This document shows, in pieces, positions 53,401-61,555 of a stretch of 64,000 bases of DNA. The translations under genes and the position numbers were made by a program. This stretch comes from Chryseobacterium limigenitum (GTDB lineage: Bacteria; Bacteroidota; Bacteroidia; Flavobacteriales; Weeksellaceae), in NCBI RefSeq assembly GCF_900114875.1, contig NZ_FPKW01000002.1, forward strand, positions 372,001 to 436,000, given 5' to 3'. Numbering within the stretch: position 1 is the first letter of the stretch; every line of letters starts with the position of its first letter. The notes beneath the pieces are model-generated. The model was given only the letters and a program-made list of their open reading frames with translations. It was not told where the DNA came from and made no database searches.

Positions 53401-53793
53401 TACATCATTCAAAAATGCTTCATCTTCCTTTAATACCTTTGTTAAAATCTTCTCATCAAAGCAGTTGAATAATTTCTTATACCCGTCAAAATAAAAATTG
53501 TATAGATCTATAGCTTGTTGAGAATTTTCTGTAGGCAATCCATTTTTACGGTGTAGTCGAATTGCTCTTACTCCATAGGCAACATTTTTCGAAGATGGTG
53601 TTCCTACTAAAAACTGTTTTAAGGGAAGATAGCCAATTAAGTTTCTAACAATCTTCCGAGTATCTTCGTCTGATTTCCCATAGCATAACTTGAGCAGATC
53701 CAACTTATTTTCCATAAAATGGGCAACTGATCCTGCATCGCTTGACGAAATACCTTTCACGAGCTTTTCGATATCTTCAAAACTTTTTTGCAT
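50401..53793 (-). CDS. STAND-like NTPase with helical-repeat C-terminus, 1130 aa
   Basis: Residues 1-205 are a helical/mixed region with no motif I know, ending in FYGATQNNDCQWYGIINEY. An NTPase follows, with Walker A GSAGSGKSTTLRRIA near residue 222, Walker B FLIIIEDWYRI near 283, and IVIGDRTIDESY. From about residue 640 to 970 there are degenerate repeats of 36-38 residues (pattern W..I...LI..CL.Y....K.YY...IL, for example RWKTIDKLIIYECLEYC). The build, N-terminal effector plus NTPase plus repeat sensor, resembles NLR-like anti-phage proteins. The effector type is unrecognised. Confidence 0.7.
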   Translation of the reverse strand: MQKSFEDIEKLVKGISSSDAGSVAHFMENKLDLLKLCYGKSDEDTRKIVRNLIGYLPLKQFLVGTPSSKNVAYGVRAIRLHRKNGLPTENSQQAIDLYNFYFDGYKKLFNCFDEKILTKVLKEDEAFLNDVLSDKEGDYYVSAERLTIEGIKIIDKAFIEKVKTRKHFTETKFYGATQNNDCQWYGIINEYDIIRNGYDDLKKVITNSFIEEKDEKVTAVICGSAGSGKSTTLRRIAVDLHDEPIHIVWVEDVNIEAFIEKGFPAIKNIVEKNETQKFLIIIEDWYRIFKKENKKTGIDILKKAKSINNIRIVIGDRTIDESYKNHRNNGFELHLSSDENVEIIEKIVEKYPDWKLASERLLGENKDYKSSLFLLLFILARIDQKEFKNETLDLSEPQQVFQRVIESDLRFIKKKHVGLAKALYYWGCIYGEHKILISYETFLKIADHYNKKDNTQIFNKFRRWNVSNAILDRLKSYINKNHSRQDFNAHDLIRFHHDIFADLGFKNILIEEWQEFDIKLDFLKVIIEQGDDYSASNYFSTLLREEKNIFVDESEIIDCIKILINKGNVKPHYMYQLGELDLDDNTMIELGQLFWKNKIFSRFSTFFWKKYFRQIKNELLISGNLHKILNSSNLEDYSSDFISCIMGYFVNREKVNSFIEGILHEKETFISYEIIDICLQYANNDSRQYFLIKSLSENNWGLINKLFNHYLCDNSDEITKYYFIKKLLQKDHLENIEEHNLISLISSEYKATFCNKILEYDYKKIGSHLIEKSFQFASSQKKRVFSNWALSSDNWCGFTNEFICNCLSYTTNIKQYYFAKFLLGNNNWKNASNALVIKSLLVADSLSLNASFSKAFFNDEDTYKRIDYYLFKKCFSFATHSAKQNLSNQIFQNYRWKTIDKLIIYECLEYCKDDDIKKYYYNEILNDEELNLNHKIIYNCLVYFSHYQEISNELNKLITTIINRYHKIKNYKTISDENIYLKSHFNPANYGFLKQKISSFSNYINLLKVNFYQHPLWREETKKIIINWKITQKNIVFHTLLAYRNHPNKVHNICLEILEEGSKQVKQLTLEGSGYIKLLRIALGHPNLKDLSKKTAIEIYKGYNEKNIPDSFKKLIVQIVENGIYPEWKI

Positions 53794-53916
53794 ATACCAT
53801 CGTATGTTTTAACTTCTAAATATACTCAATTTACCGTTTCTAAAAAAAGGATTAAAAATCCCTAGACATAATGTAATACATTATTTATCCTCAAAAATAT
53901 TTTTTTTATCACTTGT

Positions 53917-55023
53917 TTACTGATTGACTTTGTCTAATGAAGGATCTACTTCCAAAAACAATGATATGGGAGTATCTTCATCATTATCATCTTCATCATC
54001 GATGTCAGGACGGAAAATAACAGACCAGTCTCATAGTTGGCAATGCATGATGGAAGAGAGTCCTCTTTCATCGATCTTATACGGAATCCACATTTCCACA
54101 CCCGTCAGAGCATGGAGACAAGCCAATATATCCTTGACCTTGTCCTCATTTTGGGGACGATCCACAAAATCAGCATCAATCCACACATCCCATCCCAACT
54201 GCTTGGCAATAGTCTGCATCAACTTAAATTGAAAGAGATTGCTTTCTTCCAGCGAGTTAAACTCTTTGGCATCCGACTTCTTCAAAATCTCTGCATAGAT
54301 TGGGTTTTTATTAAGATTGGCAAACGATTTTCCTTTCGTATAATCTTCAGGATCGTTATTCAAATCTTTCATCATAAACTGAGGTTTTATAGTAGGGTTG
54401 TCCATAGAAACAAATGCTACTCCATTGATATTATGAATGGTAATACCATTTTTATTAACTCTACTACTGTAGTTAAGTTTTGCAAATTTGTTATATAAAT
54501 CTATTTTCTTTTCATCGTGAGGTTTAACATAGTCATACATACGTTCAATAGCCTCTTTATTAAGAGTTTGATCCATTTTTTCAAGCGATCACATATCATT
54601 TTGTCCTTTAATGCGGGATTTTACATAATTCTTGATTTTTTTCAAAGACAAATAAGTGCCATCCAAGTATAATACATGATCTTCACGCTTAATATCCAAT
54701 GTGTTTGGGTCTTTGGCAGATTGTATCCATACAGGAAATTTTCACTGATATCTTTTGATGATTTTATCAAAAAGAACGGTATGTTCCTTCATAAATTCAA
54801 GAAAATCTTTTCATTCTTCGGGTGTTAGTGTTTGTGATTCATCATCCAGTTTATCAGCAAGCTCTCTGATATGCTGTTCTTTAAATTTACTGTTTGAGGC
54901 TACATGATTTATAATTTTCTTAGCAAAATCACTTTGCAGAGCTTCATAAGGCTTGGTAATAGCACAATGCTTAATCTCATTATCAAGAGCAAGTTTATTT
55001 AAAGGAGTTTTAGACATATTCAT
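53917..55023 (-). CDS. Reading frame of 368 codons with four in-frame TGA codons, possible TGA-recoded gene
   Basis: From ATG 55023 (MNMSKTPLNKLALDNE; alternative ATG 55017) to TAA 53917-53919 the frame has no TAA, TAG or indel. It has four TGA codons, at 54811-54813, 54742-54744, 54589-54591 and 54031-54033 (forward TCA). Reading through gives continuous protein, for example TPEE-x-KDFLEFMKEH and CQL-x-DWSVIFRPDIDD, with an acidic C-terminus. Trp is also encoded by TGG five times. All neighbours read TGA as stop. TGA as Trp or Gly would fit; only eight GGN codons are present, so Gly is mildly favoured by composition. A degraded gene is the alternative. I recognise no protein family. Confidence 0.6.
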
Positions 55024-55057
55024 GATAACGCATAAATAAAATAGTGATTTTATGATG

Positions 55058-55085
55058 ATTCTAATCATTTTTATGGGTTTGTCAA
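55058..55085 (-). promoter_or_regulatory. E. coli-like promoter of the TGA-containing gene
   Basis: On the minus strand TTGACA (55080-55085) and TAGAAT (55058-55063) are 16 bases apart. This matches the general bacterial sigma-70 consensus, not the Bacteroidetes TTTG/TAnnTTTG form seen elsewhere in the window. The predicted start is about 27 bases before the ATG at 55023. Confidence 0.5.
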
Positions 55086-55344
55086 TAAAATTCAAAGAAT
55101 TTTTACATCCGTTTTTCAAGTTTAAACGGGAAAACTCAGACTTTAAATGTTAAAGTTTGTTATAATGTGTTAAAATTTGCTCATCCATATTAACATAAAA
55201 TTACTTTTTAAGAGAAAAACCGTTAAATTTTCACTTCATTTTGCCTCAATACTTTACAAAACAATTTTCCTCAGATTTTCCAAAACAGGGTGTTTTTTCT
55301 TCAAATTTTCCTTGAATTTTCACATCTAACTAACTGTTTATCAA
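55086..55344. other. AT-rich divergent intergenic region
   Basis: This gene-free stretch separates the TGA-containing gene from the SprT-like gene. It carries two copies of TGTTAAA(G/A)TTTG around 55149-55181 and several ATTTTCC units between about 55263 and 55317. These repeats could be binding sites; I see no clear replication origin or RNA gene. Confidence 0.35.
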
Positions 55345-55376
55345 TTGATTGTATTGTTTTTTTTGCCTTACATTTG
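55345..55376 (+). promoter_or_regulatory. Promoter of the SprT-like gene
   Basis: TTG at 55345-55347 and TACATTTG at 55369-55376 (21-base spacer) fit the Bacteroidetes consensus, 53 bases before the ATG at 55430. Confidence 0.55.
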
Positions 55377-55429
55377 TCACGGAAAACAACAGCAAATAGG
55401 TTTTTAAAAAACAAAAAAATTATAGAGAT

Positions 55430-56200
55430 ATGAAGACACAAAATTTTTCCCCTGTTACAGATCTTCAAAAAAATGAAATTTGTATCGTACGAAATAAAAC
55501 TAGAGCGGTTGAAACTTTAAAATATGATGCTGAAATAATAGGCGATTTTTCAAAACCTACTCTATTACAGTTTAAAGCATTACAAGATGCGTATGATTTC
55601 TATAACAAAGAATTATTCTATCCTGCTTTTGGGCAATTGTTAAGTCCTGTAATGCTGTCTTTAAATGATAACTACAAAAGAGTGTCTTATGGATATTATG
55701 CCTTTGATAAATATAAAGACGAAGAAGATAATCTTCTTTCACTTATTAATCTGACTCCTGAATATCTGAACCGCCCTTTTATAGAAGTAATGGGAACTCT
55801 TGTACATGAGATGTGCCATCATTATCAATATACTTTAGGGGTCAAAAAACGAAAAAGAGCCGCTTACCATGATAAAGAATTTGCAGAGATTATGGAACGT
55901 GTAGGACTTATTTGTTCTACTACAGGCGAACCAGGAGGAAGGCAAACAGGAAGAAGAGTAAGCCATTATGTACTTAACGGAGGGGCATTTGAAAAATTAA
56001 CCCTAGATGCTCCTGAATCCCTTAAAACGCCTTTTACAATAAATAAGAACCTTTTTGGAAGAGATAGAAATTTTAGTGATGAACACTCAAAAAACCTGAA
56101 ACTAAAAATAAAATACGAATGTCCAAATTGTAAAAACAAGGTATGGGGGAAGCCAAATTTACAAATCAACTGCGTTCCCTGTGATACGATCTTAAAATAG
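55430..56200 (+). CDS. SprT-like zinc metalloprotease with C-terminal zinc ribbon
   Basis: The HExxH zinc motif is in GTLVHEMCHHYQYTLG near residue 127. The third ligand is probably the His in AAYHDKEFAEIMERVGL, which is the SprT/Spartan pattern. The C-terminus has a zinc ribbon, CPNCKNKVWGKPNLQINCVPC. Length is 256 residues. Spartan-type proteases remove DNA-protein crosslinks, and members are frequent on mobile elements of Bacteroidota. It opens a plus-strand gene run that continues to 61392. Confidence 0.85.
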   Translation: MKTQNFSPVTDLQKNEICIVRNKTRAVETLKYDAEIIGDFSKPTLLQFKALQDAYDFYNKELFYPAFGQLLSPVMLSLNDNYKRVSYGYYAFDKYKDEEDNLLSLINLTPEYLNRPFIEVMGTLVHEMCHHYQYTLGVKKRKRAAYHDKEFAEIMERVGLICSTTGEPGGRQTGRRVSHYVLNGGAFEKLTLDAPESLKTPFTINKNLFGRDRNFSDEHSKNLKLKIKYECPNCKNKVWGKPNLQINCVPCDTILK

Positions 56201-56270
56201 CAATTACAACACATCACAAACCTACGCTTCTGCAACTATTATTCAATCTACTACCGTTGCCGTAGGTTTA

Positions 56271-56308
56271 TAAGCCGTCTCAATGCTCTCTAATTAAGAG
56301 ACGGCTTA
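56271..56308 (+). terminator. Hairpin after the SprT-like gene
   Basis: TAAGCCGTCTC and GAGACGGCTTA form a perfect 11-bp stem over a 16-base loop, followed by TTCTTC. A second dyad, AAACCTACG/CGTAGGTTT, lies just upstream (about 56218-56269). Both can punctuate the transcript. Confidence 0.6.
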
Positions 56309-56346
56309 TTCTTCAACAACAAAATAACCTCAAATATATAAAAGCT

Positions 56347-56733
56347 ATGAAAAAATTTATACAAAATCTCTTCGGTAAAAAGACAGCATCTCTTGCCAAT
56401 TTTCCAATAACATTGCTCTTTTCTACACGGAATGCAGATGGAAAGGTTGTTGAATCTGAGGTTTTTGAGCAATGGCTGTATTATGTGATCAACAGAATCC
56501 CAGCAACTATGGATTGTATTTCTGATACGGTTACCAATCTCTCAATGTCAAAGCATTATCAAGCTATTGAAGAAGAAATACTGATCGTAAAAATTCAAAG
56601 TTCCGATTATTCGATTACCTCAGATGAGCTGGAACAAATTATTGCTTCATTCTTAAAGTTCGGCAAAAATATCTTTCAGAGTTACGTAAATTATTCTGTG
56701 AATGGTATAAACTATACACTTCCCGTTTCTTAA
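56347..56733 (+). CDS. Hypothetical protein, 128 aa
   Basis: The protein starts MKKFIQNLFGKKTASLANF and has a mixed alpha/beta pattern (ITLLFSTRNADGKVVESEVF, YYVINRIPATMDCIS, EEEILIVKIQSSDYS). It lacks a signal peptide and membrane helices. It lies between the SprT-like gene and the membrane-protein cluster, separated from the latter by a gap with a G9 tract. I recognise no family. Confidence 0.6.
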   Translation: MKKFIQNLFGKKTASLANFPITLLFSTRNADGKVVESEVFEQWLYYVINRIPATMDCISDTVTNLSMSKHYQAIEEEILIVKIQSSDYSITSDELEQIIASFLKFGKNIFQSYVNYSVNGINYTLPVS

Positions 56734-56780
56734 ACTGCAATTTCTGACCAACAGTTAAACTGTATGTTCCATTGCAACAG

Positions 56781-56825
56781 CCCCCAAGTCATATTCCTCT
56801 TGTTTTCTAAATTATTGGGGGGGGG
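56781..56825 (+). repeat. CCCCC/GGGGG dyad with a nine-G tract
   Basis: CCCCCAA (56781-56787) and TTGGGGG can pair, and the G-run is nine bases long (56817-56825). It sits about 38 bases before the ATG at 56863. Homopolymer G tracts can vary in length, so it could tune expression of the next gene, but in an AT-rich genome it may simply be a terminator-like hairpin. Confidence 0.35.
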
Positions 56826-56862
56826 TCTTCTAAAATAGTCATTAAAAATAAAATATCAAATC

Positions 56863-57645
56863 ATGACACCTGTTTATCCACATTCAGACGAGTCTACCAA
56901 GGGAGTGATGTACTTCATCGCAGGTAAAGAAGGAACTCCGGCTTCTTCTTTAACCGACAGTCGCAATGTCACTCTCTTGGCTACCACATCTCTCACCATT
57001 GCCATTTTATTTGGTGGTTCTATCGGATTACTTATGAACAATTATCTTGATAACGGCATGGTTAGCTTCGGTATTTTCCTGCTGATCAGCTTTCTGCTAA
57101 TACTGGTCAATAAAATGCTGTTCCAATTCCAGTCACAGCATCAGGGAAAGTTAGTTGTAATACTAACCTATATCATTTTTTATTTAGTGCTTTCTTACGT
57201 TGCAGTGGTTCAACTTATGACGTTCTATTATCTTCAGCCAGAGATCAATACCATCAATAATTCCGAGAGCAGTATCTCCATGTTTTCCGCAATGATCCAA
57301 GTTATAGGCCATTTAGAATTGGAGCAGAAGAAATCTCTACAACAATTCCAGTCGATATGCTTTATAATACCCTTCGTATTGTCCCAAACATTACTACTCA
57401 TCAATTATATGATCCTTCGGAACAGAACCATGAGCCACCCCGAGTTTCAACTGGAACAAATTAGGCTGGAAATTCAACAGGCAATTCAAAAAAAACAAAA
57501 AGAATATGTCCAATTATTTCAAAATCCAACATCGACTGATGAGCTTTTTGAAGAAGGTAATTCTGAAGAACAACGCTCAGAAACTGCTCAGAGATTACTT
57601 CAGGAGATTGCCTCTCTTAAATCGGGACTTCAATATCTGGATTAA
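56863..57645 (+). CDS. Polytopic membrane protein with coiled-coil tail, 260 aa
   Basis: About four membrane helices occupy residues 35-190 (TTSLTIAILFGGSIGLLMN, FGIFLLISFLLILVN, LTYIIFYLVLSYVAVVQLM, FQSICFIIPFVLSQTLLLIN). They are followed by a cytosolic-like coiled coil (EFQLEQIRLEIQQAIQKKQK). It begins a tight three-gene set with 57672 and 59519. No named family is recognised. The arrangement suggests a membrane complex. Confidence 0.65.
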   Translation: MTPVYPHSDESTKGVMYFIAGKEGTPASSLTDSRNVTLLATTSLTIAILFGGSIGLLMNNYLDNGMVSFGIFLLISFLLILVNKMLFQFQSQHQGKLVVILTYIIFYLVLSYVAVVQLMTFYYLQPEINTINNSESSISMFSAMIQVIGHLELEQKKSLQQFQSICFIIPFVLSQTLLLINYMILRNRTMSHPEFQLEQIRLEIQQAIQKKQKEYVQLFQNPTSTDELFEEGNSEEQRSETAQRLLQEIASLKSGLQYLD

Positions 57646-57671
57646 AAAAATTAACATAAAAATTATACATC

Positions 57672-59501
57672 ATGCAAAAGTTAAAACAATTCTTGGCTTC
57701 GCTTCTTCCCACTTTCAGAAAAAGAGATGAGCTGGCTCGATCTAAAGATTTCCTACAGCGCTTAATAAATTCAGAAACAGAAGATTTACGGAAGTTAGCC
57801 TTGACTAAAATTCCTCAAAAAATTTCAATTTTTGAATTTAAAGATAGTTCTATCGCAAGGTTTATCTCTGAACTGAACGCCATTAAAAACAAACACCTGG
57901 CTCAATGCAAAAACTTTAAAACTGACCTCAAACGCTATTTAAACTTTGTTTTACTTGAAGATAAAAGCAATGAAATAATGGCAGTTGTGGAGCAGAAAGA
58001 ATTGGCTGAGGAAAAATTAAGATTACACCAACTTCATCAAAATCATTCTGATCTTTTAGCAAGTGATATTCATACCACCCAATCGGATATTGCATCAAAA
58101 AAATTACACTCAGAAGCTTTAAAAGCTACCGATCATTTAAAAATGGTAGAGATGAAAGGGACGGCTATTCATCTAGCACACGCAGAACACGTGCGATTAA
58201 AAGAATTGAGTATTGAAAATTCTAAGAAGGCTTTAGAGGAATTGGGTTCCTTACCGAAAGAACTTGAAGCACCTCACTATCCTGATGCTCCTGAATTTGA
58301 TTTGAATGTGAACGTGGGTGTGAGTACTGAAAGTAACACGAACGCCACTTCTTCTTTTGACGCAAAAAGTACCCCAAATGATGTAGCACCATCTCAAAAG
58401 AAAATTGAAAAAATTGCTGAGAAGCTAGCCAACTTCGCCCGTAAAATAGAATTTACTAAACCTGTTGATGAATTTACGTTGTTATCAAATCATTTAGAAA
58501 AACAAATGACTTATGGTTATCGATTCGGAGAAATTTATAATGATGAAGAAACGCCTGAAGAGGATATAGTGCTCGAAAATGAAACCTCTCAATCGATTCA
58601 TATTCCGCCCATAAAAGAAAATTCAGTGTTGGCTACCGTAGAAAAAAAGGAGGTTTTTATCATCAATGGAATCAATTTACTGGCGGTAATTCCTGAAACC
58701 ATTATTATGGCTACTGCGGTAAGTTTTATTTTTCATGTAGATCGCGACAGTTGGGAGTTTTGGCTAATGGGTATGGCTTTCCTATTATTCTCTAAGAATA
58801 TTTCCATTCTGCTTATCAATCCGGTTTTGAAATACTTTAAAAGTAACGGTCAATTATTCCGAATAAAGAAAATGGCAGTCAACAGGCTGATGTTTACGGT
58901 TTTCGTGCTCTCGTTTTTGTATTGTATTTCGGTATCCAATTTATTCCTTGAAATGTCCTACAACGAGCAACTGACCCAAAAGTATGTTTTGCTTAAAAAG
59001 GAATATGTAAGTGCAACAAAAAATACCGCTCTGCAAGATGATGTTTCCACCGCTTCAACACAGGAAATGAAAGATAATGAACAACAATTAAAGCGTCTAA
59101 AAGACAAACTATTTGTCGCAAATGACGAACCTACACTTCTACAGATCATCACAATTTGTTGTACTATGGCGATTACGCTTTTATGTTCCAGTTTATTGAA
59201 TGCTATCGGATTCATCTTGGGTACATCGCTTTTCTTAAGAAGAAAACTAGAGAAAACAACAAACAGCATAACACATTTGCAGGAGCTTTTTGATACCACT
59301 AAAACAGAACTGGGATTATTCCGTGCTAAAAGCCACCGTATTATAAGACTGTATTTTGAATTGGAGTATCTACACCGCTTGACGGATAATAACCTGTCTC
59401 CGCATACCACCATCCATCAGTCAAAAAATTTCGAGGAAACTTTATTACCACTTAATGGTAAAAACCGCTCTTCCCACAATTATCAAAATCATACTTCCTA
59501 A
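57672..59501 (+). CDS. Large coiled-coil membrane protein, 609 aa
   Basis: Residues 1-330 are soluble and highly charged, with coiled coil around 100-200 (VEQKELAEEKLRLHQLHQN, ATDHLKMVEMKGTAIHLAH). Membrane helices follow near residues 337-360, 365-385, 402-425 and 490-520. An extracytoplasmic-like coiled segment (QLTQKYVLLKKEYVSATKN) lies between the last ones. It starts 26 bases after the previous membrane gene and ends 17 bases before the vWA lipoprotein. No known domain is seen; a membrane scaffold role is inference. Confidence 0.65.
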   Translation: MQKLKQFLASLLPTFRKRDELARSKDFLQRLINSETEDLRKLALTKIPQKISIFEFKDSSIARFISELNAIKNKHLAQCKNFKTDLKRYLNFVLLEDKSNEIMAVVEQKELAEEKLRLHQLHQNHSDLLASDIHTTQSDIASKKLHSEALKATDHLKMVEMKGTAIHLAHAEHVRLKELSIENSKKALEELGSLPKELEAPHYPDAPEFDLNVNVGVSTESNTNATSSFDAKSTPNDVAPSQKKIEKIAEKLANFARKIEFTKPVDEFTLLSNHLEKQMTYGYRFGEIYNDEETPEEDIVLENETSQSIHIPPIKENSVLATVEKKEVFIINGINLLAVIPETIIMATAVSFIFHVDRDSWEFWLMGMAFLLFSKNISILLINPVLKYFKSNGQLFRIKKMAVNRLMFTVFVLSFLYCISVSNLFLEMSYNEQLTQKYVLLKKEYVSATKNTALQDDVSTASTQEMKDNEQQLKRLKDKLFVANDEPTLLQIITICCTMAITLLCSSLLNAIGFILGTSLFLRRKLEKTTNSITHLQELFDTTKTELGLFRAKSHRIIRLYFELEYLHRLTDNNLSPHTTIHQSKNFEETLLPLNGKNRSSHNYQNHTS

Positions 59502-59518
59502 TATTTAAAATTATCACA

Positions 59519-60337
59519 ATGAAAAAATTCAATCAATTCTTCATCAGAATTAAAACCGACTTAGTAAAAACCAAATTTTTAGTTGCAGTTTTCTGTTTTC
59601 TGCTTTTATCCTGCAACAAAAAGCAGGAAAACAATTCCCAACAGGAAAAATCCGTCATCGTTGTCGTCCAGGATCTTTCAATGTCGATGAATCCTTCTTC
59701 ATCTGAAATTGCTCAGGAACGGAAGTTTGTATCCCGATTTTTAGAGAAAGGAATGACCTCTAAATTCGATTTAATGTTACTGTATTCTAATTCGACTTCA
59801 AATTCGGTCACCAATAATTTTAAAATTGAGTGGCAAGTAACAGAGAAAGCATCTTCGGGCTATCAAAGCAAAAGTGCTAAAATGCTTGAGGAGTCTGCAA
59901 TAGAATCCGAAAATGACGAACAAAAATCGACAATGATTAATAAGATGTGTAAAAAACTCTTTGATGAAATGCCGAAGCAAAAGTCTTCACAAACAGAAAT
60001 CATTGAGCTTATTGCAGAGTTTGAGAAATTAAATGGTAGATATTCTGATATTAAGGTTCTCTTCATCAGCGATTTGATACAATCCAGCAGTCTGGCTAAT
60101 TGGGATTCAGACTTCCCGAAAGACAAAAAAGATGCAGAAAATAAAGCACAAACTGATACGGAAAAGCTGAAAAATAAATTTGGTCTTTCCGACACCGCTC
60201 TAGGTAAGGTGACCCAAATTTCCGTTCTGATTCCAGCTTCGGTGGACAAAAAGAAAACCATAACGCCACAATATTATTACAATACGTTGTTTGGGAATTT
60301 TAGCTACCATAAACCGATTGAGTGGAATTCGTTATAA
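59519..60337 (+). CDS. vWA-like lipoprotein
   Basis: A lipoprotein signal ends in FCFLLLSCNKKQ (lipobox Cys near residue 32). The mature protein begins with VIVVVQDLSMSMN, which contains the MIDAS motif DxSxS of von Willebrand A domains. IKVLFISDLIQSS supplies a second MIDAS-like strand. The middle part has long charged helices. It is the third gene of the membrane cluster; an outer-face metal-dependent adhesion or complex-assembly role is plausible. Confidence 0.7.
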   Translation: MKKFNQFFIRIKTDLVKTKFLVAVFCFLLLSCNKKQENNSQQEKSVIVVVQDLSMSMNPSSSEIAQERKFVSRFLEKGMTSKFDLMLLYSNSTSNSVTNNFKIEWQVTEKASSGYQSKSAKMLEESAIESENDEQKSTMINKMCKKLFDEMPKQKSSQTEIIELIAEFEKLNGRYSDIKVLFISDLIQSSSLANWDSDFPKDKKDAENKAQTDTEKLKNKFGLSDTALGKVTQISVLIPASVDKKKTITPQYYYNTLFGNFSYHKPIEWNSL

Positions 60338-60417
60338 CCTAATTCAACTTTCACAGAGGCGGTTGAAATATTACTGCCTCTATTTTAAATAATCTACAAT
60401 CATGAAATAAAAACATC

Positions 60418-61020
60418 ATGGAAAATTTATTAAATAAAAATGACATAAACATATTTTTAGACCTTGAGTTTGCAAAATATAATAAGCAGAGAAAAGAAGA
60501 ATTGATTAGAAATTTTTCTACTATGCCTTCTGATGAACCATTCTCACAAAGGCTCAATGACTGGCTTGTCTCGTGGTATAATGATCAGAAGGATCATGTA
60601 CACTTTGAATTCGTTACTGAAGACGATTTCAATCCGAAAGATATTAAAGGTACTTTAAATCGATACATAGAACGTTTTGAGAAGGAACGGGTTATCAGAA
60701 TTTGGACCGGATCGTCAGATAATTCGATGTTCGGAAATGAAGCAGTCAATGTTTTATATCGTTGTTTCCACGACTATGTTCATATAACCCAAAAAGCAGG
60801 CTTTGATTTCGCTGGAGAGTCTTTTACGGCTTTAGTCCAAGCCTCTCTTATTCCATCAGACTGGTTGCTGGAAAAACAATTGATTATGACAGATATCGTA
60901 GGTTTAAATCTCTATCACCGAGCCCATAACAAGGAATATGTTGTAGATCAACGCCAATTCATAATAGACTTTTTGAAAAATCCAGCTGATGCAATATTTA
61001 GAAAGCAGATTGCTAAATAA
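60418..61020 (+). CDS. Hypothetical protein with conserved-looking His/Asp pattern, 200 aa
   Basis: The soluble protein has RCFHDYVHITQKAGFDFAGE near residue 122, followed by LIPSDWLLEKQLIMTDIVGL. The spaced His, Asp and Glu residues (HDYVH ... GE ... D ... TD) could bind a metal, as in HD-like or phage-type hydrolases, but I recognise no family. The ATG at 60418 follows the vWA gene by about 80 bases. No membrane segment is present. Confidence 0.55.
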   Translation: MENLLNKNDINIFLDLEFAKYNKQRKEELIRNFSTMPSDEPFSQRLNDWLVSWYNDQKDHVHFEFVTEDDFNPKDIKGTLNRYIERFEKERVIRIWTGSSDNSMFGNEAVNVLYRCFHDYVHITQKAGFDFAGESFTALVQASLIPSDWLLEKQLIMTDIVGLNLYHRAHNKEYVVDQRQFIIDFLKNPADAIFRKQIAK

Positions 61021-61095
61021 ATCATTCTGTAAATATTTAATTAGAAAATACCGATTAATAAAAAAGCAGTATCAATTACCTTAAAAAACAAAGCG

Positions 61096-61392
61096 ATGAA
61101 TTTTAATTTTAACGACCCTAATAAGCCTATCCAGATTATTCAAATTGATACTCTAAGTCTTTTTGAAATCATAAAACAACTCAAGCCCTTATTGTCAGAA
61201 AAAACAACTCCCAAAAAGTGGCTTACTCTTAAGGAAGCTAAAACCTTGCTGGGAATTAAATCTTCGACTACTATTCTGAAGCTAAAGAACGAGGGCAAGT
61301 TACGTTATTGCAATCTCACAAGTAAAAAAATATTGTACGATTATGATTCTATTATGGAATATCTAAAGTCAAATGCGGAGGATACGTTTTAA
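61096..61392 (+). CDS. Helix-turn-helix (excisionase/HTH_17-like) protein
   Basis: The last 60 residues carry a MerR-type HTH: WLTLKEAKTLLGIKSSTTI as the first two helices, KLKNEGKLRYCNLTSKKI and YDYDSIMEYLKSN. This is the typical Bacteroidota 'helix-turn-helix domain' (HTH_17) found on integrated and conjugative elements, often as excisionase or regulator. The first 35 residues are a variable helical lead-in. Length is 98 residues. It ends the plus-strand run. Confidence 0.8.
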   Translation: MNFNFNDPNKPIQIIQIDTLSLFEIIKQLKPLLSEKTTPKKWLTLKEAKTLLGIKSSTTILKLKNEGKLRYCNLTSKKILYDYDSIMEYLKSNAEDTF

Positions 61393-61555
61393 AGTCCCTT
61401 TACTATACCAAATTTTGGAGATGCTAACGATTACAATTCAATAATCAAATTTTATAAAGCCACAGTATCTTTTATTTTGTTGAGCCCAAAATTTTCTTTC
61501 AAAGCATCTCGAATAAAATTGTGCTTATGTAATGTTTAAATACTTACACTTAGGG

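Noticed and set aside
54031..54576. Separate 181-aa gene starting at 54576
   Set aside because: It is in the same frame as the sequence before and after it; the breaks are all TGA codons, so it is better read as part of the longer frame 53917-55023.
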